NCBI GenBank assembly: GCA_013397435.1
Contig: VZRG01000290.1
Location: forward strand, 186,001-250,000
DNA: 64,000 nt
Reading direction: 5' to 3'
Source of the DNA: Erythrocercus mccallii
Taxonomy: Eukaryota; Chordata; Aves; Passeriformes; Dicruridae
The translations under genes were made by a program, and so were the position numbers. The notes below the pieces were generated by a model. The model saw nothing but the letters and a program-made list of their open reading frames with translations, made no database searches and was not told the DNA's origin. Below, in pieces: positions 24,800 to 38,272 of the stretch (position 1 is the first letter of the stretch; every line of letters starts with the position of its first letter).

Positions 24800-25357
24800 T
24801 GTGGTGATGCAAAACAGCAGTGTTCTGGTTCCATGGGTTGTTAAGCTCATATCAGTTATATGTATTTTTATGGTTTGTTCCATGTACCCCTCTGTTTTAT
24901 TCCCAGTTGGTTTGTCCCTGTCTCCTCCTACCTGTTTGTCACATAAACCCCTGCCCTGGGGCCTGTCACTCGGCCCTGGACCCTTCCCCTTGCTCCAGAA
25001 AGAGCGTCAAGTGATTGGTCCCTTCCCTGGCAACACCCCACCCCTCACTGATGGTTGGTCCCCAGTTTGATTGATGCCCCCCTGATCCATCCCCTGCTCC
25101 ATCCCTGTTGGTCCCTTGCGCTCCCCACCCCTGAGATCCACCTCCCTTTATAAGCTGGTGCACCCCTTTGTTCTGTGCTCTTGTGGCACAGGCCCTGGGA
25201 GAGTAAACGCTCCTTTTGCCCACGCTGCTTGAGTCCCTCTTTCTTCTTTCATCAAAATGGTTTGTCTAGGTAGAGGGCTGAGGGGAAAAAGATCGCACTG
25301 CAGGTTCTGTCGCTCCTGATCCGGAGCCAGCCGGAGAGCAGATCAGGCACTGCGACA
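24800..25357 (+). mobile_element. Solo ERV LTR (probably ERVK-like), complete, 558 bp
   Basis: Starts TGTGGTGATG and ends CACTGCGACA, with identical 6-bp flanks (acttcc), so the borders are exact. No internal region is attached, so this is a solo LTR left by recombination between the two LTRs of a provirus. U3 is C-rich and carries three copies of TTGGTCCC (25015-25022, 25055-25062, 25108-25115). The TATA box TTTATAAG is at 25147-25154. A likely poly(A) signal variant AGTAAA is at 25202-25207, followed by a CT-rich R/U5. The orientation follows from TATA box then poly(A) signal. ERVK class is inferred from the 6-bp duplication; the family is not named. Confidence 0.93.
25147..25154 (+). promoter_or_regulatory. 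LTR TATA box (TTTATAAG)
   Basis: Sits 32 bp after the last TTGGTCCC element and about 55 bp before the AGTAAA poly(A)-signal variant, the normal order in a compact retroviral LTR. Activity cannot be judged from sequence. Confidence 0.75.
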
Positions 25358-25363
25358 ACTTCC
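25358..25363. repeat. Target-site duplication, right copy (acttcc)
   Basis: Exact match to 24794-24799. Both copies are unmutated, which fits a not very old insertion. Confidence 0.9.
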
Positions 25364-28300
25364 AAATATAAGTGCATTTTTTCTGTGAGAATCACTGTAA
25401 AAATAAGTTATTTAAAGAAGATTTGATAATAGTTATATATTTTTCTATATTGTCATATATCAATTTCTCCATATTAACGAATATTTCTGTTTATTAATTA
25501 TGTCCTTTTTATGAATTGAATTCATAATCCATCATTATAGATGGATAAAATGCAGTCTCTTATATAAAAAATATAACAAAGGGATTTTTTTCTCAATATC
25601 TATATCAATATTTAGAATTCCTGAGATATGCCTGTGTGTATGAAACAGCTATGAACAAAAAGCAGGATATGTGGGGAAATCAGCAGTTGTGTTTACACTT
25701 GTCTGAAAAGCAAAACATTTTTTAAGCTAATTGGCAATTTCTGGTGCATTTGAAGAGCAGGAATGAGCATTAGGAATAAGCTGGGAACAGACATAGATAC
25801 TTCAAAATAAAAAAAAATTATTTTGTTAGGAAGATATTCAATATTAAAATTATCCACAATCTGAAGGTACTATATAATGTGATTTTTTTTCTGGTGCAAT
25901 TTTTCTTTCAATGGTACTAAATATTTAACTTGATAACACATTTTTTTAATATTTTTAAAGGGATTTTTGCAAGGGAGATGCAAGAGGACAAATCTTAAGG
26001 GAATATAAATGACTCCCCAGTGGGAAAGGAGAGGTGGATATCATCTCCGTGGGTAACTTCACACAGAATGAGATAGTTGAAGTAGGAAAGAAATGCCTCT
26101 GGGAATTCCATAGGGAAGGACTGCATAGTTATTATATTTAGGTTTTAATCAATTTTTGCTTAATAACTGGTTGTGTCTCAAGTGGCTGTGGACTTCATGT
26201 TGGAAACGTTAACTCAGTAAGGGAACCCAAAGTTCCCCTGGCCCAAGGTGTTATATACAACAGTCAAGAACCATAGCCTACACAGAGGAACATAGAGCAA
26301 GCTCACTGTGATTTTCCTTGTATACATTTCTCCCACCAGCAGTCAATCAAATATCTATGCAATTCCTAAGCATACAGACAGCTGCAGTCTTACAGGACTT
26401 AATGTACTCTTCAGTCCCTTAAAAATGTTTTATCACAAGTCACAGTGAATTTGTAGTTTATAAATGTGCTATGTTTTTTTCTTAAGTTAAGCTTGATAGA
26501 TTTGCTCTTCTATGCTGGAAAGAATGTCTATAATTTACAGGCTCAAGGGTTTTGCGTATAGAATTACTACGCAGATCTTGCCTTACTGTAAAGAGGAGCA
26601 ACTTCTTTGTAATCAATGCTAGGAATTTAAAGAGTTTCTATATTTTTTTAGATAAAATTTCACTACTGAAATCAGTATTCATGTGAAAGTTTGAAAAGTG
26701 TAACAAAACTATACTTCTGAAAAATATTATTTTTTAATCATTTACAGAAAAGTTTTGGGATATCAAACCATGCAGTAGGTCAAAATAAATGTTAGAGCTG
26801 TAGATGAATAACAAGGTGATTTCTAGGCTCTGGGCTGAGTTAAACTGCAACTGAACTGGATCAAGGAAAGAGAGGAGAGGAGAGGAGAGGGAGAGGGAGA
26901 TGAGCAGGACCAGTGGTGACCAGTGATGTCAGAGCTGCACAGAGTTACAGGCAGTGCCATGAGGAATTTCTGCAGTGCAGAATTGGTGAAGGAGGGATCT
27001 TGCAAGAAATTAATGAAATCTATAACAGGGATGTGCGTGCTCCTTTTTGGAATGCAGGGCCTTCCAGAACCAGCAGGGACTAGTTTAATCCTGTCAATAA
27101 AAACACATAGTGACGAGATTACCTAGGTAATGGTGTTAGGCTTAACAACTCTGGGTAAGGGTCCAGCAAAACTAAGATCAAAGAGGTAAAAATTGTTGGC
27201 AGATTTTTTTGGGAGAAAATTGGAGAAGAGAAAGGGAAGAAAAAGAGTGGCAAAATGAAGGGTTGAGAAAAGGGGTAAGTTATGCAAATCAAGCGATAAG
27301 TAAAATCCTGGGGTACCCACTGGGGAAGTCCTGCTCTTGATCCATCCTATGGAAATCATGGCCATAAACTCAACCTGTTACTATGACTATAATACATATG
27401 TTTCCAGTCAGAAACACATTTTTCCAGTCAGGAGGACAAAAGAGGAGGGCCTGCTTTCTCTAAACAGGAAAGTAGCACCTGGTGTAACCAGTGTTGGTTT
27501 TTGTCTCCAGCCCAGTGACAGTGTCTTCTCTTTCAAACAATGACTCAGGTGAGTTTTCTATGATGCACAAGTCAGTACTTGCTGGTGGGTCTCAGCTTTT
27601 TATCAATGACATTTATGCAAACTGATGAATCTCCAGAAAATAAAAAAAAGTTCTGTGCAGCCAAAGCATCTCAGCAGTAATCTGCCTTTGCATCATTTAA
27701 AGTTGTATTGAGATTCCCTTCAGTGTTTTTGAAACTCCCGCTCTTTTGAAATCTTTTTTGTTTAGGTTTTTCACATTGCAGAAAAGACATAATGAAATAG
27801 GAGTCTCAGCATCTTGAGTTGGATTCCCATTGTTTGTATCATCATTTACAAATGGTCACTGGACTTGAGTTGCAACTTTACTAATTCACGTTATTTAAGT
27901 ACATTGCACAACTTCAGAAAAGCAATGGCCAATTCATATCATTAGATATGAAACTGAAGACAAAGTAATGGTTTTCAGATGAAATGAGATGGGATACTGG
28001 AGAAAGATGGTGAAGAGGAAAGCTGATTTAAGTTATAAAATGCAAGTCAGTGAAATTAGGAAAACTTTTCTGGAGCTTCATGGTAGATTATAAATATTAA
28101 CACTTTATTAGTTTCTTGAGTAGATTTCATGAATAAAAATCTCCTTCGAACTTAATTCTTATCCTAATGTACCATTTACCATATCAAGTACTTTTTGTGA
28201 AAAATTTTTGTTGGGTTTATTATTTGTTAAAAGTATTATAACCAGTTACAGTAATATGGTTTTCAGAATGTTTACATATCTTGTCTCAAAAAATGTGTTG

Positions 28301-29466
28301 CAAAGTACAACTCATCTGCATGTAAAAATCATTAGCAAAATTGTATACTGTTTTGATTCGGCTTCCTTTTTTACATTTGATATTATTTTATTTTATTTGG
28401 GGCCCTGTGGATTTTTTTATTTTTTGCTTTTTCTTTGCAACACAGTGTATATTTGAATTATAGTGTATGCTAGCTGAGAAGTAATTTAACTGCCAGTTAA
28501 TTTCCTATTTAATATTGTAATGATGCAATGAATATTTAATTGCAGGAATTCATTAAAAGATTTTAAAAAAAAAGTTACTTTGAAAAGGTATTTATAGCTG
28601 AGGGAAGAGCTTCTTTTTCCCAGTCTTAAAAAACAAAGTTGACTTTGAGTCAAATTCAAGAAATATCCAAAGGTTCCTTACAGGCTAACACCCAATCTGT
28701 GATTTCCCATGATCTTACCTTAAAAGCTACTACAGATTTTCAAAATAAAGTAAGTGAGAAGTGGAAGAGTTGTTAGTGCAGGTTACTAAATAAAACTAGA
28801 TAGGTATTTACTATATTTAGGTAGGTTATCTAAGAGACTGTTTTTCAAGAATTATACTTGAGAGCAAAATAAAACTGAGATTGGGATTGCCTGCAGTGTT
28901 AAAAAATAAGAATCACATTGATGAATAACCAAAGTGATACAGCAAAAATGGCAACAATAATAATGATGATAAAGATGGTGTTGATGATGTCAGTAATACT
29001 AATGTAATAATAAAGTATTTCTGAAACAAATCTCCAAACCCTATATACCTCCCTTCATCTGGAAATTGCCACAGAATTACAGTATTGTTTTCCCTTGACT
29101 CTAGAGAGTGGATAAAAGGTCTGGAGATAGGTATCTTCTCCAGTAAGGTGCCAGAAGGAAGAGACATGCTGCATGAGAGCCATCAGTGTGGAACTGGAGG
29201 AGATGGCTGGAAAGAGACCAGGTGACATGCTAATCTGAGCACCTGAAGGGAGTCCGGTCTTAGAGCAGTATTCTCCCAAAATACAGTCATAACTTGTAAT
29301 TTTCATTTTATACAGTAGCTTTTGATGGAGAGGAAAACCTCTGGCAATATTAAAATGCTTGAAGAGTAGGAAATTAAAGAGATCTATGTCCTCTACCCAT
29401 AATTTTTAAGCATTGCTGATTTCCTGTTCCTGTTCAAAGGTTTAGTGATAATGCTTACCAAGATCA

Positions 29467-29470
<4 letters not shown>
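25364..29470. other. AT-rich noncoding DNA with small simple repeats
   Basis: No gene or certain interspersed repeat. A (GGAGA)n patch lies at about 26868-26900. A perfect 14-bp palindrome (attacctaggtaat) is at 27118-27131. A trinucleotide-like AAT/GAT patch is near 28955-29012. Segment 26060-26125 faintly resembles an antisense CR1 3' end but is too weak to call. A plus-strand AATAAAA lies near 27098 with no supporting gene structure. Confidence 0.5.

Positions 29471-29511
<41 letters not shown>
29471..29511. repeat. Poly(T) run followed by (GT)n
   Basis: 29 consecutive T (29471-29499) followed by GTGTGTGTGTGT (29500-29511). On the minus strand this is an A-tail-like run, but no retrogene or SINE body is recognisable upstream of it on that strand (29512 onward), so I call it a simple repeat. 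Confidence 0.9.
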
Positions 29512-32500
29512 CTTAGGACAGTGAAAGGTTCACGTCATCACCTACTGTAGATCCTGTGTCTCAGAAAGAATGCAGTTGCAATCTAAGTTCAGAGATGCTT
29601 TGTGATTACAGTTAACTTCCTAGAGGAGAGCATATTTACCACAGAAAAATTTATCCCTCTAATACAGTATATTCAAAACAAAACTCAGACTGAAGTCAAT
29701 CTGTTAACTACAGCAAAGTTAGAACACTACAGAGCAAAGAAATTAATCAGGTAAAGACCTCTCAAAATGATAATGAAATTACATTTTATAACCAAGAGTA
29801 AAAAAGGAGAATAATGCCTGGGTCATTTTAACACAACATTTGTAAATAGATACCTGCACATTTTACAAAGGTGACTAACCAACCTTCAGCTCTTTCTGAG
29901 TGTTATTTAGCATAAAATAGGCAAAAAAATGAAACAGAAGCTAGACTGCAATCTCCTCTTTCTAAACGTCTTTAAAAAGAATAGAAACTGTTCTCTTGCA
30001 AATCAGTCCTCAGATACTGCTTAAAAAAGCATTAGTTACAGAATCTGAACAACAGTTTGCAGTCATGGAGATGTCCATCTGAAGCCTGTGTAAGCTCTAG
30101 CCCACAGTGTTTTTATCACCCTTAAATTTGAATAAATACAAAACATGAAAGGAACTGGATGCATTTTGTTGGCCATTTATGTGCTTCCATTCATTAGATA
30201 CCAGTTTACTTATTGCTTTTGTAGGCAGAAACATAAGACTGTGAAGAAAAGAAGTAGCTTTTACCCTATGTATAACTTCATCAACTACTTCAGCTTGTAG
30301 GATTTTCTATATTTTCAGCTCAGAATTTATCTTTCTTGTCCTCTCACATAATTTCCTGCAGTGCTTTCATGCTGGAGGATTGTGAGGATCCCTTCTGGAA
30401 GGACATAACTCCAACTGTGAGAAAGCAGAGAAGTTCTTCCTGCAGGCAATGAGAACCAGATGATGTCAGATTCAGTCCTACCTACCTCAGTATTCAGGCT
30501 TTCTTCTAGCATTTCTTGTGCTCTAACATATGTTATGTATTGTGTGCTAGGAGCATGATGTCACAAAGGCTTGCAGCCTTTTAACCAGCTAGAAACTCTT
30601 CCAAGTGCTTTGAAGTGTGGGCACAAGTCAATGCCCAGAAAATTTCACAGGCCACAGGTTTTTTTCAGAAGGAGATTGAACCCTAACCCCCTGCACTGTG
30701 AGGAAAAAAACCTTAGCAACAAGGATTGTTAATATACTTGTATTTATTATGCAGAGACATTATGTGACAATTTAGAAAGAATAATGATAATCAAATTGTT
30801 TTCTTTTAGCATATTCTTGTCATTATTATCATTATTGACATTCTGATATGATCTGTCAATAAATAAAAAATGAATAATGATACAGTGAAAGAGTAAAACA
30901 ATTTCAACTGCTGTAGATAGTGCAGGAAATAATGATGTAGACCTGGAAAAAGAGAACTTCTATAGTAAAGGGATGGATAAACATCCTGCAGAGATGTCAT
31001 TCTCCTCTGCTACTCATCTTCACCTACCACCTTTACAAAGGTATCATGAGCAGAAAGATGACATCTAAAGTCTTTCCACAATGACATTGTGTGATTTGTT
31101 AGTCAGAGGAACACATTTGAGGATAGGAGCAGGTCATGCACTGCTTTCAAGTTATGCTGTTTAATGCAAGATCAGGGGGCTAATTATTTTAGCATTATGT
31201 TCCATTATTCAGGCATGGCTAAGGCTCTGAACTTGGTATATAGATATTGCTTAGGGATAATACAAAGCAATTATGGATGTAGCTTTCTCTCTCATAAACA
31301 TAGCACAAAATCATATTCAAGAGGGTGTTAATTATACAGAATTAAAGCTCATAATCACAGCAACAGGACTATCTAGAGCATGTGCTTTCAGTCTCAAAGG
31401 ACCTTTATAACCCTTCATAATTCATAGGCAACATGGAAACACTTTGAGACAGGAATCTGAGAGTAATCCACCCTCCATGACTATTTAGGCCTTCAGTGTT
31501 CATGGGACGAAAGCTGGAGATGATGCCTGTTGTTTTAACAACATGCTATGGAAACACCTATACACAGATAACTTCTCACCCATGATCTTAACAGGAGCTG
31601 TGACTTTCATCTGTGTTTGAAGGTATCTTCTTGTCCTGGGGGGAAAAAAAAAAAAAAGAAAGTATTTAAAGAATTTAAGTATATTTTACCCCTGAATGTA
31701 AGATGTCGTTAAATACACTTTTTGTACATATCAGAGCTACTCTGCAAAGTTTGTCAGCCAGTATTTTCCTCACGACCTGCTGCTGCCAATATCTGTACAA
31801 CCAGCTCCAATGACTCTTCTCACTCAACACTGAATCATGGTATTGTTGCTGATACTGCTGTGTGTTTTAAACATATATTATGATAGAACCTGTGTCTCAG
31901 CATAGCCAGTGAACTTGTAGGCTAAATGAGAGCTCAGTGGCTTGAACTTGTTATGCAATCCAAAGCACATGAAAATCATAGACCTCTAAGGTGCAGGTAT
32001 TACTGCTAAGTTAGAAGTTCACAGTCACACAGTGGGATGTACAGTAAGAGAGAATGTGTATGTTCTTTACCATTATCATTTGCCAAGTGACCTTAAAATC
32101 TTCATGGATGTCACAGGGGTGCTGAGAAGCTGAAGCTGTCTGTGAAGGCCAGAACTAATTTTGGGCCTGTATTGCACTGCCCAATGCTTGAGAGTCCTGA
32201 CAAAAGTCTTTTGGTTCCAAACCTGCAAAAACATTCATATATATATATATTATTTTTAATGCAAGTTACTTACTGCAAATGATGGGGTTTAGATCAACAC
32301 TAAAAAAACCAAACCAAATCAAATTATTCCTAAGATAAACTAAACTAAGCTAAACTAAACTACAACAACAAAACCCAACCAGAAACAAAACAACTAAAAC
32401 AACCAAAAACCACTAAAAACCAGAGAAATGCCTTGAACAGATTGCAGTGGAGATGCAATATTGTAACTCAAGTGGTTTAAATAACCTGTTTTTTCCATTG

Positions 32501-34433
32501 AGAGAATGAGAGAAACTACCCTGGAATTGCTTCACTTTTAACAAAATATACTACTTTATGCAAAGAGTTGTTTATTAATTTCTTGATATTTTATGGTTTT
32601 GTTAGTTTTCCTTAAGTTTTATGTTTCAGAATGCTATTTATTCCATTACATTTGAACAAAAGTAGAATTTCTCATCTTTTAATTTCTCATATTTCCTTTT
32701 CCTTTGGGCTTTTCGTTAAATTCACATATAATTCGGGAGGTCATAATTTGGTTAACAGAAACTTGCTTGGTGAATAAACTTCAGATTGTAAATTTAATCT
32801 ATCTCTAGTCATAACCTAAGTAACAATAAAAAGAGTGGTCAGGTTCTGATACAGAATACAGAGGAGTGTGGTACCCAGACGGATCTATTTTTTTAGAGTC
32901 ACAGAAAATAGATCATTTGTACCTGGATACAAAATTTCAAAATTCTTACTCTACTGGACTACATAATAGATACTTTCTCTAGCAACACAGTTGGATGCAG
33001 TGCTATCCACTAGGATACTTACATCACTTTTAGAAAACTGCATCTCTGAGAATTTTTGATCTTTAAGTTGTAATTACTTTTTTCATTCCCATCACCTCCA
33101 TTTATTGATGTTATCTGCTGAATTGTAGCAGGTCAGTAACAGACTGATTTCTTTTTCTAAATCTCAAATAGCACAACAGAACAGTGCTAAAGGAAATTCT
33201 TCATCTGTATGATGCTGCATTGCAACTTGGAACTATCCCTGAAAGAAAAAGGTAAAGAACAGCTGTCAGCTTCAAGCAGTTCTTGTTTTCCAACACCTAG
33301 CCACTTTTTTTGCTGTGCTATTATCATTAAGAAAAAAAAATAGAAAGAAAAAAAGTTAATCATACCTGAATGCTTGATAAAACCTGGAAAGCTATAGATA
33401 AAACAAGAGAACTGGAAAGATGCTGATTCTCTGGCATTATTGTGATCAGGCATTAAATGACTTTTACTCTGACTGCCCACCTAACATTTTGGTTGCTAAA
33501 ATGCAAAATTACAGTTGCCTTTTCTCTGGTAAATTGCCTGGATTGTGCACAAGCTATTTTGCTTATTCTATTTATAAACTGAGCCTTTTGACATTTTTGA
33601 TGATTCAGTTTTTTAATACTAGGTATAGATGCTAAATAAAGTTCCCTAGGAGAAATGAAACTAGGGAGTTTGTATATTATCATGCTTGGAATATTTACAG
33701 GTGGTAATGATTGTATTTAAAAATATCACTTTTACTTGTCATTTTACTTTCAGGATACAAGGGTTATTAGTATGCAAAGTTATTTGTTGTATATGATGGG
33801 GGAAAGCTTGTAAAGAATGTGTGCTTTGTTTTTTTAGACACAAAAAAGGCATGAACAATAAATCCTAAATTTTTTATTGTCATATAATTTAAGTGCTTCT
33901 GACTCAGATGTTTTTATTTATAATTGAAAATTTAATTTAGCTTCAGATTTCCCAAGAGAATGTACACAATATTCAGACACTTGGAAAAAGACAAGTTATG
34001 TTTTAAAGTGATCGTAGAAGAGAAGCATAAGCAATTAAAATATCCAAAACTTTGTTAAATTGTTTATGATTCTTTTAGACCTCTAATTGATTGCTGGCTC
34101 TCATTTAATGGTGCAACTTATTAAGGAGAGGATTCCTTCTTTCATGTTGAATAAAGATTCTAAAATGATATAGCAAATATCATTTGACTACAATAGATTC
34201 AATTGCTCATATTGTACTTTTACTTTATTTAATTTAGAATCTTAATCCTGTTAGAGAGTTCTAATCAATGCTGTTTCCTTTGGTATGTCATAAGCTTCTT
34301 TCATTTTATGTTGAGGCCAGTAAAATCAACATTAAGTCCTTCTGAATTGGAAGCTACCTTCTCTAACTCTCATTGATATTCTTTCCATAAATATATGGTC
34401 TTTTTTTTTCAAATTGGACCACAAAACAATCAG
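29512..34433. other. AT-rich noncoding DNA, no gene seen
   Basis: About 4.9 kb with no recognised repeat family. An A-run follows GGGG at about 31638-31658. A-rich low-complexity sequence lies at 32300-32420, including a (TAAAC)n-like patch at 32335-32361. No frame exceeds 97 codons. Confidence 0.55.
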
Positions 34434-34940
34434 TATGGCCAGCAGGTCGAGGAAGGTGATTCTGCTTTCATGAGACCCCAGCTGGAGTCTGCATCCAACT
34501 CTGGGCTCCTCAGCACAGGAAAGGTGTGGGAGTGGATTCACAAGGGAAAAATATTAGAGCTGGAGAACGTCTCCTCTGCAAAAAGGCTGAGCTGGGGTTG
34601 CTGATCATGGAGAGGAGAAGGCTCTGTGGAGACCATGCTGCAGGCTTTCTATATATATAGGGGACTTAGAAAAAATGGAAGCAGATTTTTTTTTGCAGGG
34701 ACAAAGGTTTTAAATAGAAATAGAGTAGGGTTTTCTGAGGTATTTTTTAAATAAGATTTTTTTTATGATGAGGATTATGAGGCACTGAAATAAGTTGCAT
34801 AGAGGAATGGTGCACACCCATCCCTCAAAGTGTTCAAGGCCATGCTGGATGGGTCTTTGAGCAACATGGTTTAGTAAAGGATATCTCTGTTCTTAGAACA
34901 GGGGTCCCTGTCCAATCCAAACCATTCTATGATTCAATAA
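34434..34940 (+). mobile_element. CR1 LINE fragment with 3' terminus, internally deleted
   Basis: Starts ATGGCCAGCAGGTCGAGGAAGG and continues GTGATTCTGC...ATGAGACCCCAGCTGG, the CR1 ORF2 C-terminal region (CR1 equivalent encodes VILPLYSALVRPHLE). It ends with CCATCCCTCAAAGTGTTCAAGG, CCATGCTGGATGGG and AACCATTCTATGATTC, the CR1 3' untranslated end. The distance between blocks is shorter than in a full CR1 tail and the middle (34640-34790) is poorly matched. Non-coding. Confidence 0.9.
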
Positions 34941-36527
34941 TCCAGTTCATTATTTCCTTGGGATTATGCATGAATTGGCACAGAAACTCTTTTCACCTTC
35001 ACCTAATTGGTGAATTATAAACTGATATAAAGCTGATGTCATCTTCCACTTCTGTCTTGGTGACTTGCAGCAATCCTCAAAATGACATGTATGTTGCAAT
35101 TCTTGTTAAGTAACTGTCTTTGTTGCATACTGCATTGTATGCCAATACTGAACAGTTGCAAAATGCCAAAGGACAATTACATACTTAAGAAAAAAATTCA
35201 CAAAAGCTGCAAATTACAGACTCTTACAGAAAATTCTGCCATAAGTTTTCTGTTAAAGTCAGAGGAAGGTTTTAGTTATGTTCATAATTCTTAACAATTT
35301 TCTCCAACTGCTGGACCAGAAATGTTAATGTCTTTACCTCTATTTGACCTCCACATAGACCATTAAGGTACCTATATAATTCATCGTTCTTTTTCTAATC
35401 TTTTAATTATTGTTATGCTAACATCACAGAGAGGAAAATTAAAGATTATTTTTTGTTGATTTGTTGCTCTTGATTTTCATAATTCACAATCATTTACAAT
35501 TTAAGAACTTATGAACTCCAGTTCTTTTTAGGTATTATTCACTCAACTTGCCTCATTTCTTTTCCACTTCATGTGTTTCTAAAGCAGTTGTTAATAAAAC
35601 ATGGACACAGCCCTGATGAAATATAATCAGCATTTACCACTTAGGATTGAAGATGTACTTAACCTACTCTACAGAAAAGCATATTTTCCATTATAGTCTG
35701 AAGATATTCTGTTTCAATCTTTTCTTTTAAAGGTAGGATTTCATAGCAAGCCACTTTGAATATTTTCCTGCACTCAGATTCTCCTTGAATTTTCGTTTGA
35801 ACCCCATTAACATAGTATCTCTTGGCAATACGAACTGAAGATCTGAGAAATAGTCCCATGTGTAATTAATGCTAAAGCTAGTCAAGGGGTTTGAATATTA
35901 ATATCAAGATCATTAAGTATCACTACAATCAAGTAAATCATCAGGAACTCAACAAAACATAATTTTGAAATGTTTCCATAAGTTGTTTCTGTTTAATCAC
36001 AGGTTATTATGTGCAGTAATCCAAAGACTTTGCACAGTTTATACAAATGATAAACTAAAGCTATGTATTTCAATACAGAGTGAAATAAGTTGCAATAATT
36101 TTGAAGGAGGGGACTGGCAAGTGGTTGACCAGTGGATCACTTCTAATCAAAACTGGTAAATTGTCTAAAATAATCCAAGAGTCCAAAGGAGAAACCGTTG
36201 TCACTTTATTACTATTCTGTTCTAAAGAACATCACTATCTCAGAGCCTTTTATTAAACTGAGAGTCAGAGGAAGTGGATATTTGAAAAAATGCTCTTTGA
36301 TTACTGATACTCAGTCAATGTTTAATTATGAAGACTTTTATTTCAAAGATTCCTTCAGTTCTTTCAAAGGTGCTTTCTTTCAAAGATTTTCAGTTTAAGC
36401 TTTGAAAGATGAGTTTTGAAAGTTCAGATCATTCACTGAATTAAATAAATTGCAGAGTAGAAGTTTTATTTCAGTTACTTCCAAAGCATTATAATGCACA
36501 AAATGAAAAAACCAACCCAACAAACAA

Positions 36528-36529
<2 letters not shown>
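34941..36529. other. AT-rich noncoding DNA, no gene seen
   Basis: No repeat family and no frame above 70 codons. Nothing further to report. Confidence 0.6.

Positions 36530-36564
<35 letters not shown>
36530..36564. repeat. (TA)n microsatellite
   Basis: An uninterrupted AT dinucleotide run of about 17 units, directly preceded by an A/C-rich patch (CCAACCCAACAAACAACC). Confidence 0.95.
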
Positions 36565-36567
<3 letters not shown>

Positions 36568-38272
36568 AAAATAGAGGTACTAAGACCTAAGGAAGTTTTT
36601 GCAGGTCAAAACATTAGCCTGTTTTGCCAGGTATATCAGGTGGTCTATTAATTGCCCCCACAAATTTTGAATTGCTAATTAATTTTTTAATTACAGAGTA
36701 TAAGGGTTAACTGTCTAGATAAGCTTATTAAGGCAGGATAAAGTGAGGTATTCCTGAGAAAATTCAGTGAAGACATAAGGACATTCAGGAAGATCTGAAG
36801 CATTGTAAAGAGTTTTAGCAGACAAAAGTTGAGAAAAAAAGTAAGAGTGGTGATATTTTTCAGCATATAGAAAATAACTGTGTTACACATTTGCTGGAGA
36901 CAAGCAAGTCTTAGACATTTAAACTGAACAATATACTTAGCGCCTTCTCTTTCTGTGATAAATTTAAGATACTGCACTTTTTCATTCATAATACTCACAA
37001 TCTTCCTCATTTTCCTGTCATGAACTCATGATTGTATTGATATATCTGCCATGGCAAAAATCTTAGGTGACACGATATTTCATTAAATTTTATTTAACAG
37101 ACTTTAGTCTTCTTATGATGGTGCTCATGAGGCAAACAATGTTTCTTCTAGTTATCTGTGATGTCTGCATTACAAGTTTCTGAGAGGAAAAAATGTAATT
37201 TTTTGTTCACTTAGAATAAGGTTGGACCAGAAATGGAGAACAACTCCCACCTTCTGCTTGCTACGCGCAAATATTTAGCAATCTAAATGGCTGATAACAG
37301 TCATGCAGCTGATTGGAAAAAAAATGACAGTCTAATCACACACTTGACTGCATGCTGAACTTGTTTCTGACAGAACATTCGTCTCTGAACCAGGAACAAG
37401 GTGGCAAATGTGCTACTGATGCCAATCTCCTAAATACATTTATATCTAATTTGTATCAAGGAGATATTTCTGATTACGTCTTTAGTACATCAACTGCAGT
37501 TGTACATTTTGGTGCTTGTCCACCTTAATTAAATTAAGATTCTTTTAAATTTGATAAAGTATCTTCCAATCTAACAACATACAGTTCCAACCTGGGAGTA
37601 GTACTAGATAGAGTTCTTGAGTGTGTGCATAACAATGCATAATAGTGTATTCCTTAAAATATCTGCGTATGTATACATGGTGTATTGATAATAAAACATT
37701 TTTTAGGGAAGGGAAATATTTTTAGTGGAAAATTTCTCGTTGCTAGAATCCAAAAAGACAAATTTATTGGCAATATTGAGCATAATAACAAATTAATAAA
37801 TGTCAGCATCCACAATATTGGATACTTTTGGAGCCATAAACCCTCTGCCATTCATAACCCTTCTGAGAATCTCTCCCTATTTTGAACCTTCAGACTGCCC
37901 AATAACAACTGTCATGAGTGAGATACGCCCTAAATGAAGCAGTGTCTTTGTTTTTTTAAAAAACTTTAAATATGCCTCATAATTTTTCTTCTACTTAATG
38001 TATTTTATAACTAGCAAATGAGCATTTCCTATAAAGTTTTTTACATACATTGTTTTAGAAATTTCAGCAAGTCCCCCTTTCTGACAAGCCAACACCTCCT
38101 CATGTCTTTTGTCCCTTTGTAAGACTATCTGTTCCACCCTACATCCTCCTGGGATACAGAAAGCCTACCTCCAAGCATGCATACTCATGCATGCTCTGTT
38201 GTTTCATTTTCATCGTTCTTTTCTATATAAGGTAGGGCTTAATATGTATTATGAACTGTCTAAGTTCCAGGT
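36565..38272. other. Noncoding DNA with a perfect hairpin near its end
   Basis: No gene seen. A perfect inverted repeat with 9-nt arms (agcatgcat / atgcatgct, 4-nt loop) is at 38174-38195, about 80 bp before the next LTR. A TATA-like word, CTATATAAGG, lies at about 38223-38232. The patch 37240-37540 has more balanced composition and may be conserved, but this cannot be tested here. Confidence 0.5.

Noticed and set aside
26060..26125. Possible antisense CR1 3' end
   Set aside because: Only a vague match (AGTTGAAGTAGGAAAG ... CCTCTGGG) without the terminal repeat or any continuing CR1 body.
29471..29511. Poly(T) run as the tail of a minus-strand SINE or retrogene
   Set aside because: No SINE promoter boxes or gene-like body were seen on the minus strand next to it.
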